Assembly: GCA_964590645.1 (NCBI GenBank)
Contig: CAZPYJ010000007.1
Coordinates: forward strand, 1-64,000
DNA length: 64,000 nt
From: JAGNHN01 sp964590645
Lineage (GTDB): Bacteria > Bacteroidota > Bacteroidia > Bacteroidales > JAGNHN01
Reading direction: 5' to 3'
Positions 33,324 to 41,464 of this stretch are shown here, piece by piece (within the stretch, counting starts at the first letter, position 1; every line of letters starts with the position of its first letter). Under the pieces are notes generated by a model. It saw only the letters and a program-made list of their open reading frames with translations, was not told the DNA's origin and made no database searches. The position numbers and the translations under genes were made by a program.

Positions 33324-33392
33324 GCTCATTTTGGAAGAAAATACGGCTCATTTCTGCGGTTATTTGAGCCACAATGACTATGTTTGTGAGCC
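33324..33392. promoter_or_regulatory. four-half-site array upstream of fic
   Basis: GCTCA occurs at 33324-33328 and 33346-33350, and its inverse TGAGC at 33365-33369 and 33387-33391. Both direct pairs are spaced 22 bases start to start, so the set is a palindrome of two direct repeats. The right arm straddles the -7 element TATGTTTG (33379-33386), so binding would block the promoter. Confidence 0.6.
33379..33386 (+). promoter_or_regulatory. -7 element (TATGTTTG) of fic
   Basis: A TAnnTTTG match 21 bases before the fic ATG at 33408, lying between the third and fourth half-sites of the candidate operator. Confidence 0.55.
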
Positions 33393-33407
33393 GTAAATTG
33401 AGACTCT

Positions 33408-34448
33408 ATGATTGATAAAAGAGAATTAGAATTAATTGAGCTCATAAAGAAGAACCAGGAAATTTCTTCAAGAGAAATATTTGAAAGTCTTTCAACATCG
33501 ATAAGTTATGCTACTGTAAAAAGGATACTTTCCAAGCTAGTCGATGAAAATCTCTTAACAAAAAGGGGGCAGGGAAAATCAACCAGGTATTTGATTTCAC
33601 CAAGCTATGAAATTCTTTATCCTGTTGACATTGAAAAATATTATGAGAAGGAAATTGATGAAAGAGATATCAAGGAAAGTTTTAATTTTCGACTCATACC
33701 TGAAACACTTAAAGAGTGTAGCATATTTACAGTCGATGAATTAGAACAACTAGGTTTACTTCAGAAGAAATTCGAAAACAATATATCTCAACTATCTGAA
33801 ACAGAATACAAAAAGGAATTGGAGAGATTGGCAATAGATCTAAGTTGGAAATCGTCTCAGATTGAAGGGAATACTTATTCTTTATTGGAAACGGAAAGGC
33901 TTCTTAAGGAAAAGGAAACCGCATCCGGAAAAACTAAAGAAGAAGCAATTATGCTTCTAAATCACAAAGATGCCATAGACTTTATAATTGAAAACCCAGC
34001 TTACCTGATTCCATTAAGCGTTCCGAAAATTGAAGACATACATAGTTTACTGATAAAGGAACTCGGGCTGGATAAAAATATTAGAAAGCGAAGAGTGGGT
34101 ATTTCGGGAACAAATTATCGACCCTTGGATAATGAATTTCAGATTTTGGAAGCCCTTTCGAAAATGTGCGAATTGGTTAACAGCAAAGAAAACATCTTCG
34201 AAAAGGCATTGCTTCTATTGGTGCTAATCTCATACATCCAACCTTTTGTGGATGGGAATAAAAGGACGGCAAGAATTGTAAGTAATGCCATCTTAATGAG
34301 TCATAAGTATTGCCCTATTTCATTTAGAACGGTTGACGCTGTTGAATATAAGAAGGCAATGCTTTTATTTTATGAACAGAATAATGTTTCCAGTTTTAAG
34401 GAAATTTTTATTGACCAGTTTAAATTTGCTGTGAATACGTACTTTTAA
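33408..34448 (+). CDS. winged-helix Fic-family protein with altered catalytic motif
   Basis: A 346-residue protein. Residues 1-65 are a winged helix-turn-helix (ELIELIKKNQEISSREIFE, ATVKRILSKLVDENLLTKRG). Residues 130-345 are a Fic domain. The inhibitory helix motif S/TxxxEG is present as S149-S-Q-I-E153-G154. The Fic core, normally HxFxDGNGRxxR, reads QPFVDGNKRTAR (278-289): the catalytic His is Gln and the second Gly of GNG is Lys. AMPylation by the usual mechanism is therefore doubtful. The N-terminal wHTH and the symmetrical sites upstream suggest autoregulation. Confidence 0.88.
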   Translation: MIDKRELELIELIKKNQEISSREIFESLSTSISYATVKRILSKLVDENLLTKRGQGKSTRYLISPSYEILYPVDIEKYYEKEIDERDIKESFNFRLIPETLKECSIFTVDELEQLGLLQKKFENNISQLSETEYKKELERLAIDLSWKSSQIEGNTYSLLETERLLKEKETASGKTKEEAIMLLNHKDAIDFIIENPAYLIPLSVPKIEDIHSLLIKELGLDKNIRKRRVGISGTNYRPLDNEFQILEALSKMCELVNSKENIFEKALLLLVLISYIQPFVDGNKRTARIVSNAILMSHKYCPISFRTVDAVEYKKAMLLFYEQNNVSSFKEIFIDQFKFAVNTYF

Positions 34449-34661
34449 AGAAACAATAATGCCGCCCCGCGCGGACAAACCACACTTAATCTCGCCTATG
34501 CGGGAAGGCTTGTATCTGTGCCGGGCTGCATCTATACAAAACCCTGCAAAAATGAAGATTAACACAGAATTAAGAGAACCCAAAGAACCCTTTGAATAGA
34601 TATCCGGGAAGATGTGCCTGATGGAAAGTTCATCCCTCATTTTCCTAAGACTGGAAGAACA

Positions 34662-35162
34662 ATGAGAATAGAGAGAATCAGCACGGATAAAAAGCGCTTC
34701 CTCGACTTACTGCTGCTGGCGGATGAGCAGGAGGATATGATTGACAAATATTTGCCGGAAGGGGAGCTGTTCGCCTTGTATGACGGTGACCTGAAAAGTG
34801 TTTGCGTGGTATTGCCCCTGGACAGGGAAAGCTGTGAACTGAAGAACATTGCAACCTATCCGCAGTATCAGGGCCTTGGGTATGGCAGTGCATTGATCCG
34901 CTTTATTTCAGATTACTACCAGGCATCCTATAAAACGATGCTTGTCGGAACAGGAGAAACGCCTGCCATCCTGTCCTTTTACAAAAGCTGCGGTTTTGAA
35001 ATCTCACACCGCATAAAGAATTTTTTTACAGACCATTACGACCACCCTATGTTCGAGGGCGATATTCAACTGGTGGATATGATCTATCTTAAAAAGGATT
35101 TGCAGGAATATCAGGAAACCAGACCGCATACGAAACAGTCCGGGAGTGATGGGAATGGGTGA
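34662..35162 (+). CDS. GNAT N-acetyltransferase
   Basis: A 166-residue acetyltransferase. The acetyl-CoA loop is IATYPQYQGLGYGSALIRF, and LSFYKSCGFEI marks the C-terminal motif B. The substrate is unknown. The start is the ATG before RIERIST. It resembles GNATs often carried on accessory DNA. Confidence 0.85.
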   Translation: MRIERISTDKKRFLDLLLLADEQEDMIDKYLPEGELFALYDGDLKSVCVVLPLDRESCELKNIATYPQYQGLGYGSALIRFISDYYQASYKTMLVGTGETPAILSFYKSCGFEISHRIKNFFTDHYDHPMFEGDIQLVDMIYLKKDLQEYQETRPHTKQSGSDGNG

Positions 35163-35271
35163 TGCTTTCAGTATTCTTTTGTGAAGCATCGTACGGACTG
35201 CGGCTCATAAATGAAAAGACAGTGAATAGCTTCCCTATAAATTCGTATCTTTCGGCAGTAAATGATTGGCA

Positions 35272-35484
35272 ATGAAAACTAAGGAACTTATAAAAGAAAT
35301 ACAGAAACTTTCTGTCAGAAAACGGATTTATGTCATTGAACGCTCAATGCACCTGATGCGTAAGCAGGAAGAAGAAGACCAGCTAAAAAAGGCAGCAGAC
35401 GAATTGTATGATGACTACCTCACAGACAAAGAACTGACGGCATTTACCAATCTTGATTTTGAGAACTTCTATGAAGCAAGGTGA
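35272..35484 (+). CDS. antitoxin of MazF-type pair
   Basis: A 70-residue mostly helical protein (MKTKELIKEIQKLSVRKRIY) that ends ELTAFTNLDFENFYEAR. Small helical proteins with the DxxLTAFxxLDxExFYE tail precede MazF/PemK toxins in Bacteroidota. It overlaps the toxin start by 14 bases. Confidence 0.75.
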   Translation: MKTKELIKEIQKLSVRKRIYVIERSMHLMRKQEEEDQLKKAADELYDDYLTDKELTAFTNLDFENFYEAR

Positions 35485-35818
35485 AATCTGGTTGATAAAT
35501 CTTGACCCGACCGTTGGCGCTGAGATTAAAAAGACAAGACCCGCGATTATATTGAACGACAATGCATTGGGGAAATTACCGCTGAAAATCATAGTGCCGA
35601 TAACTGACTGGAAAGAGAGATACGAAATTGCCCTTTGGATGACTCGGATTGACCCAGACAGGGAAAACGGATTAACAAAGATCTCCGCGGCGGATAGTTT
35701 TCAAATCCGTTCGGTTTCGCAGGAGAGATTTGTGAAGCTGATAGGGACTGTTCACGATACAATTATGGATGAAATCAGGATTGGACTTGCTAAAGTCTTA
35801 TCCATAGACAGTGAATAA
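35471..35818 (+). CDS. MazF/PemK-family endoribonuclease toxin
   Basis: A 115-residue PemK-like mRNA interferase. GEIWLINLDPTVGAEIKKTRPAII carries the loop with the conserved GxExxKxRP motif, and LPLKIIVPITDWKE and the DSFQIRSVSQERFVKLIG segment complete the SH3-like fold. The start is the ATG before KQGEIWL, inside the antitoxin end. Confidence 0.9.
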   Translation: MKQGEIWLINLDPTVGAEIKKTRPAIILNDNALGKLPLKIIVPITDWKERYEIALWMTRIDPDRENGLTKISAADSFQIRSVSQERFVKLIGTVHDTIMDEIRIGLAKVLSIDSE

Positions 35819-36152
35819 GTACGCAGCACAATTATTAAGTCCTTCCGCCCCGACGAGACGAGTTATATAGCGGCTGCCGTTCAGGTGTTTTTTTCGTTCT
35901 CAGACTGTGCTTTCTGTGCGCAGACACAGCTTTACCCGCCGCTCAGGCGGGCAGCGGATAACTGGGAAAGTCCCCCCTTGAGGGGGGATTAAGGGGGGTG
36001 TTTATGTGCGCAGGCACAGGTTTACCCGCCGATCAGGCGAGTAGCACACAAGGGCGACGATCCGGAAATGCTGGCCTTCTTCTCTCCCTAATTTTTTTCC
36101 GTGGAATATGCACTTCAAAAGAAAGCGTGTATATTTGCAGCCTCTTACACAC
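35819..36152. other. gap with direct repeats before tRNA-His
   Basis: A 334-base stretch with no gene. It has a near-exact direct repeat (35916-35957 and 36006-36047: GTGCGCAGACACAG / GTGCGCAGGCACAG followed by TTTACCCGCCG-TCAGGCG) and a G-run element, CCCCCCTTGAGGGGGG with AAGGGGGG (35972-35998). The repeats are inverse relatives of the TGTGCCTGCGCAC part of copies B and C. Confidence 0.65.
36130..36137 (+). promoter_or_regulatory. -7 element (TATATTTG) of tRNA-His
   Basis: A TAnnTTTG match 16 bases before the tRNA-His gene. Confidence 0.6.
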
Positions 36153-36227
36153 GGTGGATGTAGCTCAGCTGGTTAGAGCACTGGATTGTGGTTCCAGGGG
36201 TCGTGGGTTCAAGTCCCATCTTCCACC
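36153..36227 (+). tRNA. tRNA-His (anticodon GTG)
   Basis: G(-1) at 36153 precedes the acceptor GTGGATG, which pairs with CTTCCAC (one mismatch); C73 pairs with the extra G as in bacterial tRNA-His. The anticodon stem CTGGA/TCCAG encloses TTGTGGT, giving GTG. D-arm TAGCTCAGCTGG and T-loop TTCAAGT are normal. Confidence 0.95.
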
Positions 36228-36236
36228 CAAAGAAAA

Positions 36237-36267
36237 AGCCCCGCAGAAATGTGGGGCTCTCTTTTTT
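36237..36267 (+). terminator. terminator of tRNA-His
   Basis: AGCCCCGCA-GAAA-TGTGGGGCT (36237-36258) forms a 9-bp stem with one wobble, followed by CTC and TTTTTT (36262-36267). Confidence 0.8.
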
Positions 36268-36285
36268 GCGGGAGGGTTCCCGCCT

Positions 36286-37218
36286 TTATTCCTCCTCCAA
36301 ATCAAATAGTATTTTATCCCATAAACCATCGGTACTGGCATCCCAAAGACCATCCGGGTGCTGTGAGCTGCGCAACAGGCGCGTCAGGCTGTCTGGGGTG
36401 AAGATGTCCAGCTGTGCCGCCGACATATTCTCTCCCTCCAGCTTCAGGGAGTAGGAAGCCACTCCCGGCTCATCTTCCGGAGCGTTAACGAAATGGGTAC
36501 TTCTGAGGCTGGAAATCTGATTGAGATAGTCGGCTACTTTCATCGAATCTGCCGGCATCCCATTGTAAGCCCATCCTTCCTCCATTTTCTGCAGGGTCCA
36601 GGATGGATAATGCTCATCTCCCCGGAAGTGGATCTGTCTCAGATCACCAGCTGCCAGGTCCAGGATGCGTTTATCTCTGTATGTACTGATGTCAGGGGAG
36701 AAGAGCATTTTATACATCCCCTCTACTTTATGCACTTCATCCCTGCCTTCAAGCCTGATATAGCTGTATGGTGTCCTGCTCTGCTGATCGAAGGTGAAAT
36801 TGCCCAGGATCAGGCTTCCCAGGAGCTCGCCCTGCTGATAGAGGCTGAGTTTTACGCCATTGGTGTCATCCACCTGGTACTGATCCCATTTCTCCGGATC
36901 CATCGCCACGATTCGCTCAGACTCAAGGGTGCTAAGCTGTTCCAGGGCACGGGCAAGGAATGCCTCGTCGGTTTGATAGCTTCGGCTGTCATCAGAAACA
37001 AGCCATTGGCGGCCTTCTTTCCGCAAGACACTTTTTCGGCTATCGGGGGAGCTTGCGCTCACTTCGATACGATCGAGCAGGGTGGTATCCGCATTCAATA
37101 AGGTGCGGTCAAAGCTGCGTTCCCGGCCTTCATCGCCCCACATTTCGAGTGTGAGTACTATTGCCAGGAGGGCGAGAAGGATAAGAAAGAGACTGCGGGA
37201 AAACTTTTTTCTATACAT
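36286..37218 (-). CDS. DUF4340 domain protein of the gld operon
   Basis: A 310-residue protein with one N-terminal membrane anchor (SLFLILLALLAIVLTLEMW) and a periplasmic domain. The pattern DRIEVSASSPDSRKSVLRKEGRQWLV, then NFTFDQQSRTPYSYIRL and STYRDKRIL, is DUF4340. Such proteins regularly follow gldG-like ABC exporter subunits. It overlaps gldG by 8 bases. Its own biochemical role is unknown. Confidence 0.85.
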   Translation of the reverse strand: MYRKKFSRSLFLILLALLAIVLTLEMWGDEGRERSFDRTLLNADTTLLDRIEVSASSPDSRKSVLRKEGRQWLVSDDSRSYQTDEAFLARALEQLSTLESERIVAMDPEKWDQYQVDDTNGVKLSLYQQGELLGSLILGNFTFDQQSRTPYSYIRLEGRDEVHKVEGMYKMLFSPDISTYRDKRILDLAAGDLRQIHFRGDEHYPSWTLQKMEEGWAYNGMPADSMKVADYLNQISSLRSTHFVNAPEDEPGVASYSLKLEGENMSAAQLDIFTPDSLTRLLRSSQHPDGLWDASTDGLWDKILFDLEEE

Positions 37219-38728
37219 AACCTTCTGTCATTCTTTTGGTTCTGAGATTCCTTCGCATTTGCGCCCTGACGATACCGTAAATAATAATCAGCGCCAGGGG
37301 CAGCAGGAAGTTCAATAATTTCAGGGTGGTCTTTTTGCCATCCTCAAGCTGGTCGAGGGGCCGATTGGTCACGCCCTTGGTACGCAGGTCAATCAGGCCG
37401 GTATCGTCAGAAAGATAATCAATGCTGTTCACCAGCAAACTGATATTGTCAGGCTGCAACTGCTGCATATTTCTGCCTTCTCCGCTGACGGCAAAGCCCC
37501 CGTCGGAAATGAGGATGATGCGGGCAGGATTGGTTCCGCCCATCTTCCCTCTCAAAATGCCCCCTAAAGTAATTTCAGATTGAGGGAAATCCTGATCGGT
37601 CCAGGCGCGCTGTACATTGAATGTCAGGGGTGCCGTACGGCTTCCCGACTTATTCGAGGAGCGCAGCAGGGGGGTAAATTGCATCGTGGTATCGCCCGTA
37701 AAAAGCACAGGGCTTGCGAATTGCATCACCACTGCTTCCAGTCCCTGGGTGATAGGATGTTCTTCAAAGCTGCCCACAATGGGGATGTAGGGGAAGGGAA
37801 CCTGCTGGGCATAGGTGAAGTTTCCGGATTGCTGGCGCACGGTGATATTGCCACAGCTTGCATCCACCACAAAGCTGCTCTCCACGGTCAATCCCTTTTG
37901 CTGCAACCAGGTTTCCAGTCCTGTATAAAGCGCCGTTCCCTGCACCGTTTGGAAGTTGCCTTCCACCCGGTCGATGCCGATGAATAAATCCCCGCCTTCC
38001 TGCAGATAGCGATCAAGCATTGCAAGGTGGGCAGGAGGGATGGTGTCTTTCGGGGCCAGCAGCGCAATGGCCTGGTAGCCGCCGAGGGTATAGACCGAAT
38101 CATTAATCTCCACCGGAGCCACTTCATAGAGTACGGACAATTCACTGACTACCTGGCTGATTTCCTGCAGCCTGGGTTCTCCGTGTCCCTGGATGAAGCC
38201 AATGGCCGGCTTTTCACTTACGCTGAGCTTCTTGATGGCAGAAGAAAGGGTGTACTCCATCGGTGCACCGGGCTGAATGAAGGGGATGGCTTCCATCTGA
38301 TCCCCCAGTTCAATGGTAGTACCAAGAAAAACCTTTTGCTGTTTCACCTGGTCTTTCTCCCGCACATTGACCACCAGGGGCTGAACGCCCTTCTGGACGG
38401 CTTCGTTCTCTATTTCAATGTCTTCCGATGGATCGATAAACTCGAAGATCACCCGCCCTCTGGACACATTATTGTATTCCACCAGCAACTCCTGGAAATC
38501 ACGGCGTGTTTTGGCGATATCCTGGGGCAGGTCTTTGGTAAACCAGGCCCTGACAGTGACAGGATCATCCAGGTTTCGCAGGATGTCTTTGGTGGCCTTG
38601 CTCAGGGTGTATTGTTTCCCTTCCGTCAGGTCGAGGCGGAGAAAGAAACGGTCGCTCAGGATGTTCACCAGAATCAGAATCCCGGCGATCAGGAGCAGGT
38701 AGGTGGTATAGGATGCGCTTCTTTTCAT
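37211..38728 (-). CDS. gldG: gliding motility-associated ABC transporter substrate-binding protein GldG
   Basis: A 505-residue membrane-anchored protein. An N-terminal membrane segment is followed by RFFLRLDLTEGKQYTLSKATK, the hallmark start of GldG, then a large extracytoplasmic domain and a C-terminal membrane helix (LLNFLLPLALIIIYGIVRAQMRR). With GldA and GldF it forms an ABC complex tied to gliding in Flavobacteria. It lies 18 bases after gldF. Confidence 0.9.
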   Translation of the reverse strand: MKRSASYTTYLLLIAGILILVNILSDRFFLRLDLTEGKQYTLSKATKDILRNLDDPVTVRAWFTKDLPQDIAKTRRDFQELLVEYNNVSRGRVIFEFIDPSEDIEIENEAVQKGVQPLVVNVREKDQVKQQKVFLGTTIELGDQMEAIPFIQPGAPMEYTLSSAIKKLSVSEKPAIGFIQGHGEPRLQEISQVVSELSVLYEVAPVEINDSVYTLGGYQAIALLAPKDTIPPAHLAMLDRYLQEGGDLFIGIDRVEGNFQTVQGTALYTGLETWLQQKGLTVESSFVVDASCGNITVRQQSGNFTYAQQVPFPYIPIVGSFEEHPITQGLEAVVMQFASPVLFTGDTTMQFTPLLRSSNKSGSRTAPLTFNVQRAWTDQDFPQSEITLGGILRGKMGGTNPARIILISDGGFAVSGEGRNMQQLQPDNISLLVNSIDYLSDDTGLIDLRTKGVTNRPLDQLEDGKKTTLKLLNFLLPLALIIIYGIVRAQMRRNLRTKRMTEGYV

Positions 38729-38746
38729 AAGGATGCCTTTTTCGGA

Positions 38747-39469
38747 TTAGGAATGCCTTCTGGCTTGCAGTGTACTTTCGGTGGCGGCGATCCCCAGCAG
38801 GGCGATCGAAAGGAAATAGATAATGTCTTTGGTATCAATCACGCCCCGGGTGATGGATTCAAAATGGGTGGAAACACTCAGGAAATGAAAGAGGCGGGCA
38901 GGAAAACCACTCAGGCTGGATCCCAGCACACTGAATATGATGTGGAAGAGGATGCCAATGAAGAGGGCGAGCAGAAATCCCACGATCTGGTTGCTGGAGA
39001 TGGCGCTGGTAAAGAGGCCGATGCCGATGTAGGCCGCACTCATCAGCAATAATCCGAAGTATCCTGAAATCACCGCACCGTGGTCGATATTGCCGATGCT
39101 GCTGACGGTGACATAATAGGGGAGGGTCAATGCCAGGGCGATGAGGATCAGAATGAGGGCTGAAAGAAACTTGCCCCACACCACCTGGCTGTCGCTCACC
39201 GGACGGGTGAGCAGGAGCTCCAGGGTTCCGCTCCGGTTTTCTTCTGCCAGCAGGCGCATCGTCAGGGCCGGAATGAAGAAAAAGAGGGTCCAGTAGGCGA
39301 TGGAGAAGAAGGCCTGCAGGCTGGCCTGTCCTATGAAAAAGACATCAGACCCGTAGAGCCAGGTAAAGAAACCGCTGAAGCCGAGAAAGGCGATCAGCAT
39401 AATATAGGCGATCAGCGAATCGAAAAATGTGCTGAGTTCCCGTTTGGCAATGATCCAGGTTTGTCGCAT
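38747..39469 (-). CDS. gldF: gliding motility-associated ABC transporter permease GldF
   Basis: A 240-residue ABC-2 permease with six hydrophobic helices. MRLLAEENRSGTLELLLTRPVSDSQVVWGKF is the family hallmark after helix 2 (shown here in parts: EENRSGTLELLLTRP). It starts with AKRELSTFFDSLIAYIML, also typical. Middle gene of gldA-gldF-gldG. Confidence 0.91.
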   Translation of the reverse strand: MRQTWIIAKRELSTFFDSLIAYIMLIAFLGFSGFFTWLYGSDVFFIGQASLQAFFSIAYWTLFFFIPALTMRLLAEENRSGTLELLLTRPVSDSQVVWGKFLSALILILIALALTLPYYVTVSSIGNIDHGAVISGYFGLLLMSAAYIGIGLFTSAISSNQIVGFLLALFIGILFHIIFSVLGSSLSGFPARLFHFLSVSTHFESITRGVIDTKDIIYFLSIALLGIAATESTLQARRHS

Positions 39470-39498
39470 TGTATTTTGATTTTCCGGGTGAGCAATGA

Positions 39499-40428
39499 TT
39501 AACGCATTGTTAATTCACGGAAGACATCTTCGAGTTTGGTCTCGAAAGGGGTCATCTCCGTCAGTATCCATTTGTTTTGCACACAGCTGTGGAATACATC
39601 CTTTCGAATGCTTTGTCCGGGCTTGCTATGCAGTTCGAAGAGGCTTTCGTCATTCGGATCGAAATCCACACTGCTCAGGTTCGGGATGGACTGCAATGCC
39701 TGGAAGATGGCATTTTTTTCTCCCTCCTCGATTCTCACTTTCAGGATTTCTTTTCCCTGGGCTGTGTTGCGGAGTTGAGCCGGGGTGCCGTCGGCCACAA
39801 TCTTGCCTTTATTGATGATCATAATGCGGTCGCAGGTGGCTTCCACTTCGGCCAGGATATGGGAACTGAGGATGACGGTTTTCTCCCTCCCGATTTTTCG
39901 GATCAGTTCTCTGATCTCGATGATCTGGTTGGGATCCAGGCCGGAGGTAGGCTCGTCGAGCACCAGCACTTCCGGGTCGTGGATAAGGGCCTGTGCCAGG
40001 CCCACACGTTGTTTGTATCCTTTGGAGAGTTCGCCGATCTTTTTGTGCTTTTCTCCTTCCAGTCCGCAGGTGACAACCATTTGATAGATTCTTTCTTTCA
40101 CCAGGCGGGGCGGGATATGCTGTAATTCGGCGACAAAGCGCAGGTATTCGATCACGGGCATATCCTGGTAGAGGGGATTGTTTTCGGGGAGATATCCGAT
40201 ATGGCGTTTCACCTGCATCGGATTTTCATCCACCCGGTAATTGCCCAGGTAGATTTTTCCCTCATCCGGACTGAGGTAGGTGGTGATGGCTTTCATTGTG
40301 GTGGTTTTGCCTGCGCCATTGGGTCCCAGGAATCCCAGAATCTCACCTGTGAACACTTGAAATGAAATGTTGTCCACGGCTTTTTGCGGCCCGTAGGACT
40401 TGCTAAGGTTTTCAACCCTGATATCCAT
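39499..40428 (-). CDS. gldA: gliding motility-associated ABC transporter ATPase GldA
   Basis: A 309-residue ABC ATPase. Walker A is GPNGAGKTT, the Q-loop region is YLPENNPLYQDM, the signature is LSKGYKQRVGLAQAL and Walker B is VLVLDEPTSGLDP. The C-terminal extension (to VFRELTMR) is as in GldA. It heads a four-gene operon, gldA-gldF-gldG-DUF4340. Confidence 0.92.
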   Translation of the reverse strand: MDIRVENLSKSYGPQKAVDNISFQVFTGEILGFLGPNGAGKTTTMKAITTYLSPDEGKIYLGNYRVDENPMQVKRHIGYLPENNPLYQDMPVIEYLRFVAELQHIPPRLVKERIYQMVVTCGLEGEKHKKIGELSKGYKQRVGLAQALIHDPEVLVLDEPTSGLDPNQIIEIRELIRKIGREKTVILSSHILAEVEATCDRIMIINKGKIVADGTPAQLRNTAQGKEILKVRIEEGEKNAIFQALQSIPNLSSVDFDPNDESLFELHSKPGQSIRKDVFHSCVQNKWILTEMTPFETKLEDVFRELTMR

Positions 40429-40510
40429 ACGCCTTAATTTTCCTGCAAAAAAAGCAGCTTACAAAAAACAGGTCAAGCCATTTGACTGGCTTTTAACACT
40501 TTTTAACACT

Positions 40511-40547
40511 AACTGAAGTGGCCTGCCAAAGGCGGGCCACTTCAGTT
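40511..40547. repeat. 17-bp hairpin
   Basis: AACTGAAGTGGCCTGCC (40511-40527) pairs with GGCGGGCCACTTCAGTT (40531-40547), all 17 pairs with one wobble, around AAA. It lies between the peroxiredoxin-like gene and gldA on the minus strand. There is no adjacent T-run on that strand, so it is more likely a REP-type element than a classic terminator. Confidence 0.75.
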
Positions 40548-40563
40548 ATGAATAAAGAAATAG

Positions 40564-40808
40564 GAAGACGCGCGCAAGCCAAGAGATGGCTTACTCGAAG
40601 GAAGATGTTTCAGGATTTCGCTGCTGTGCGTAGCCTCCAGGCTACGCACGAAATTCAGGCAGTTGGATTAGAATTGTTTTCGTAGGCTGGAAACTGCGTT
40701 CCGGGAGGTCCGTAGCGTGGACGATTTCCTGCCGACAGGTATGGCTACGGACAGCTGAGAAGACGCGCGGGAGCTAAGAGAAGGCTTACTTCGAAGGAAG
40801 ATGTTTTA
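40564..40808. repeat. direct duplication of the peroxiredoxin gene 3' end
   Basis: The block at 40564-40612 and the block at 40759-40808 are near-identical (GAAGACGCGCG, then AAGAGA-GGCTTAC, then TCGAAGGAAGATGTTT). The second contains the stop and last six codons of the gene at 40786-41385. The unit between them carries the 121-base repeat. Confidence 0.75.
40620..40740. repeat. 121-base dispersed repeat, copy 1
   Basis: Near-identical to 41568-41690. It has a perfect 11-bp stem (GTGCGTAGCCT, CC, AGGCTACGCAC; 40626-40649) and the GGTCCGTAGCGTGGACGATTT segment; GTCCGTAGC at 40709 is inverted at 40744-40752 (GCTACGGAC). The two copies flank the peroxiredoxin-like gene. Confidence 0.8.
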
Positions 40809-41385
40809 GTATTTCTTTCACACTCGCCCTGTCTTTATAATCCGGATTGAAATGCTTCCAAAGGATTTTTCCATCCTTGCCGATGATGTAGGTAGCCGGA
40901 ACCGGAAGTCGTTTGCTTTCGTCCGAATGGGCATTCTTCAAATCCGCACCCAGGGCGATATTGTACATCGCCACTTGTCCTGAACCGGGTTTAAAAGCTA
41001 CATCATAGGCTTCGGAGATTTTGTATCCTTCATCATACAGCAAATGAAAAGAGGCACTCGTTTTTTGTTCTGTTTTTTCAAGCAGTTCCGGTTTTTCCGG
41101 AGAAACCGCTACCAGGGTAGCTCCGTGCTGGCTGATGATTGCCAGGCTGTCCTGTAGTGCTGAAAGATGACGATTACACACGGGGCACCAATGTCCACGG
41201 TAGAACACGATCACCACCGCTTGATTATTGAGCTGGTCGGCCAGATTGAAAACCTTGCCGTGCTGGTCTTTTGCGCTAAAGAGCGGGGCTACTTGTCCCG
41301 GCTGAAGGCCCTTAGGTTCAGGCTCGTTTTTTTGTATTGTGTGGAATGACATTATGGTCAGTAGTAAGATAAATAACTTGATCAT
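40786..41385 (-). CDS. peroxiredoxin-like (AhpC/TSA) protein
   Basis: A 199-residue thioredoxin-fold protein with an N-terminal signal-like segment (KLFILLLTIMSFHTIQ). The active-site motif is YRGHWCPVCNRHL, a CxxC form rather than the TxxC of classical peroxiredoxins, as in the AhpC/TSA group called PRX-like2 and in thiol-disulfide oxidoreductases. Likely a periplasmic thiol peroxidase or reductase. Its last codons are duplicated downstream. Confidence 0.85.
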   Translation of the reverse strand: MIKLFILLLTIMSFHTIQKNEPEPKGLQPGQVAPLFSAKDQHGKVFNLADQLNNQAVVIVFYRGHWCPVCNRHLSALQDSLAIISQHGATLVAVSPEKPELLEKTEQKTSASFHLLYDEGYKISEAYDVAFKPGSGQVAMYNIALGADLKNAHSDESKRLPVPATYIIGKDGKILWKHFNPDYKDRASVKEILKHLPSK

Positions 41386-41464
41386 TGTTGAAATGTGTTG
41401 GTTTATGCGAATGGTCGGGGAAGACAGGAAACCTGACAGTGCGCTTCACATTAGACTCTTTTAC

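Larger units (their letters stand above)
40429..40785. other. repeat-filled gap upstream of gldA
   Basis: A 357-base gap without genes. It has a tandem TTTTAACACT pair (40491-40510), a strong hairpin (40511-40547), the 49-base duplicated gene end (40564-40612), and one copy of the 121-base repeat (40620-40740). Confidence 0.7.

Noticed and set aside
35266..35484. Reading the MazF partner as a MazE AbrB-fold antitoxin
   Set aside because: The protein is helical throughout and lacks the beta-strand AbrB/MazE pattern; only its position and tail support an antitoxin role.
35972..35998. CCCCCCTTGAGGGGGG element as a terminator of the MazF gene
   Set aside because: It lies about 155 bases after the stop, with no T-run. 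This G-run element is a common intergenic repeat in Bacteroidota, and another occurs inside the aroE end near 55038.
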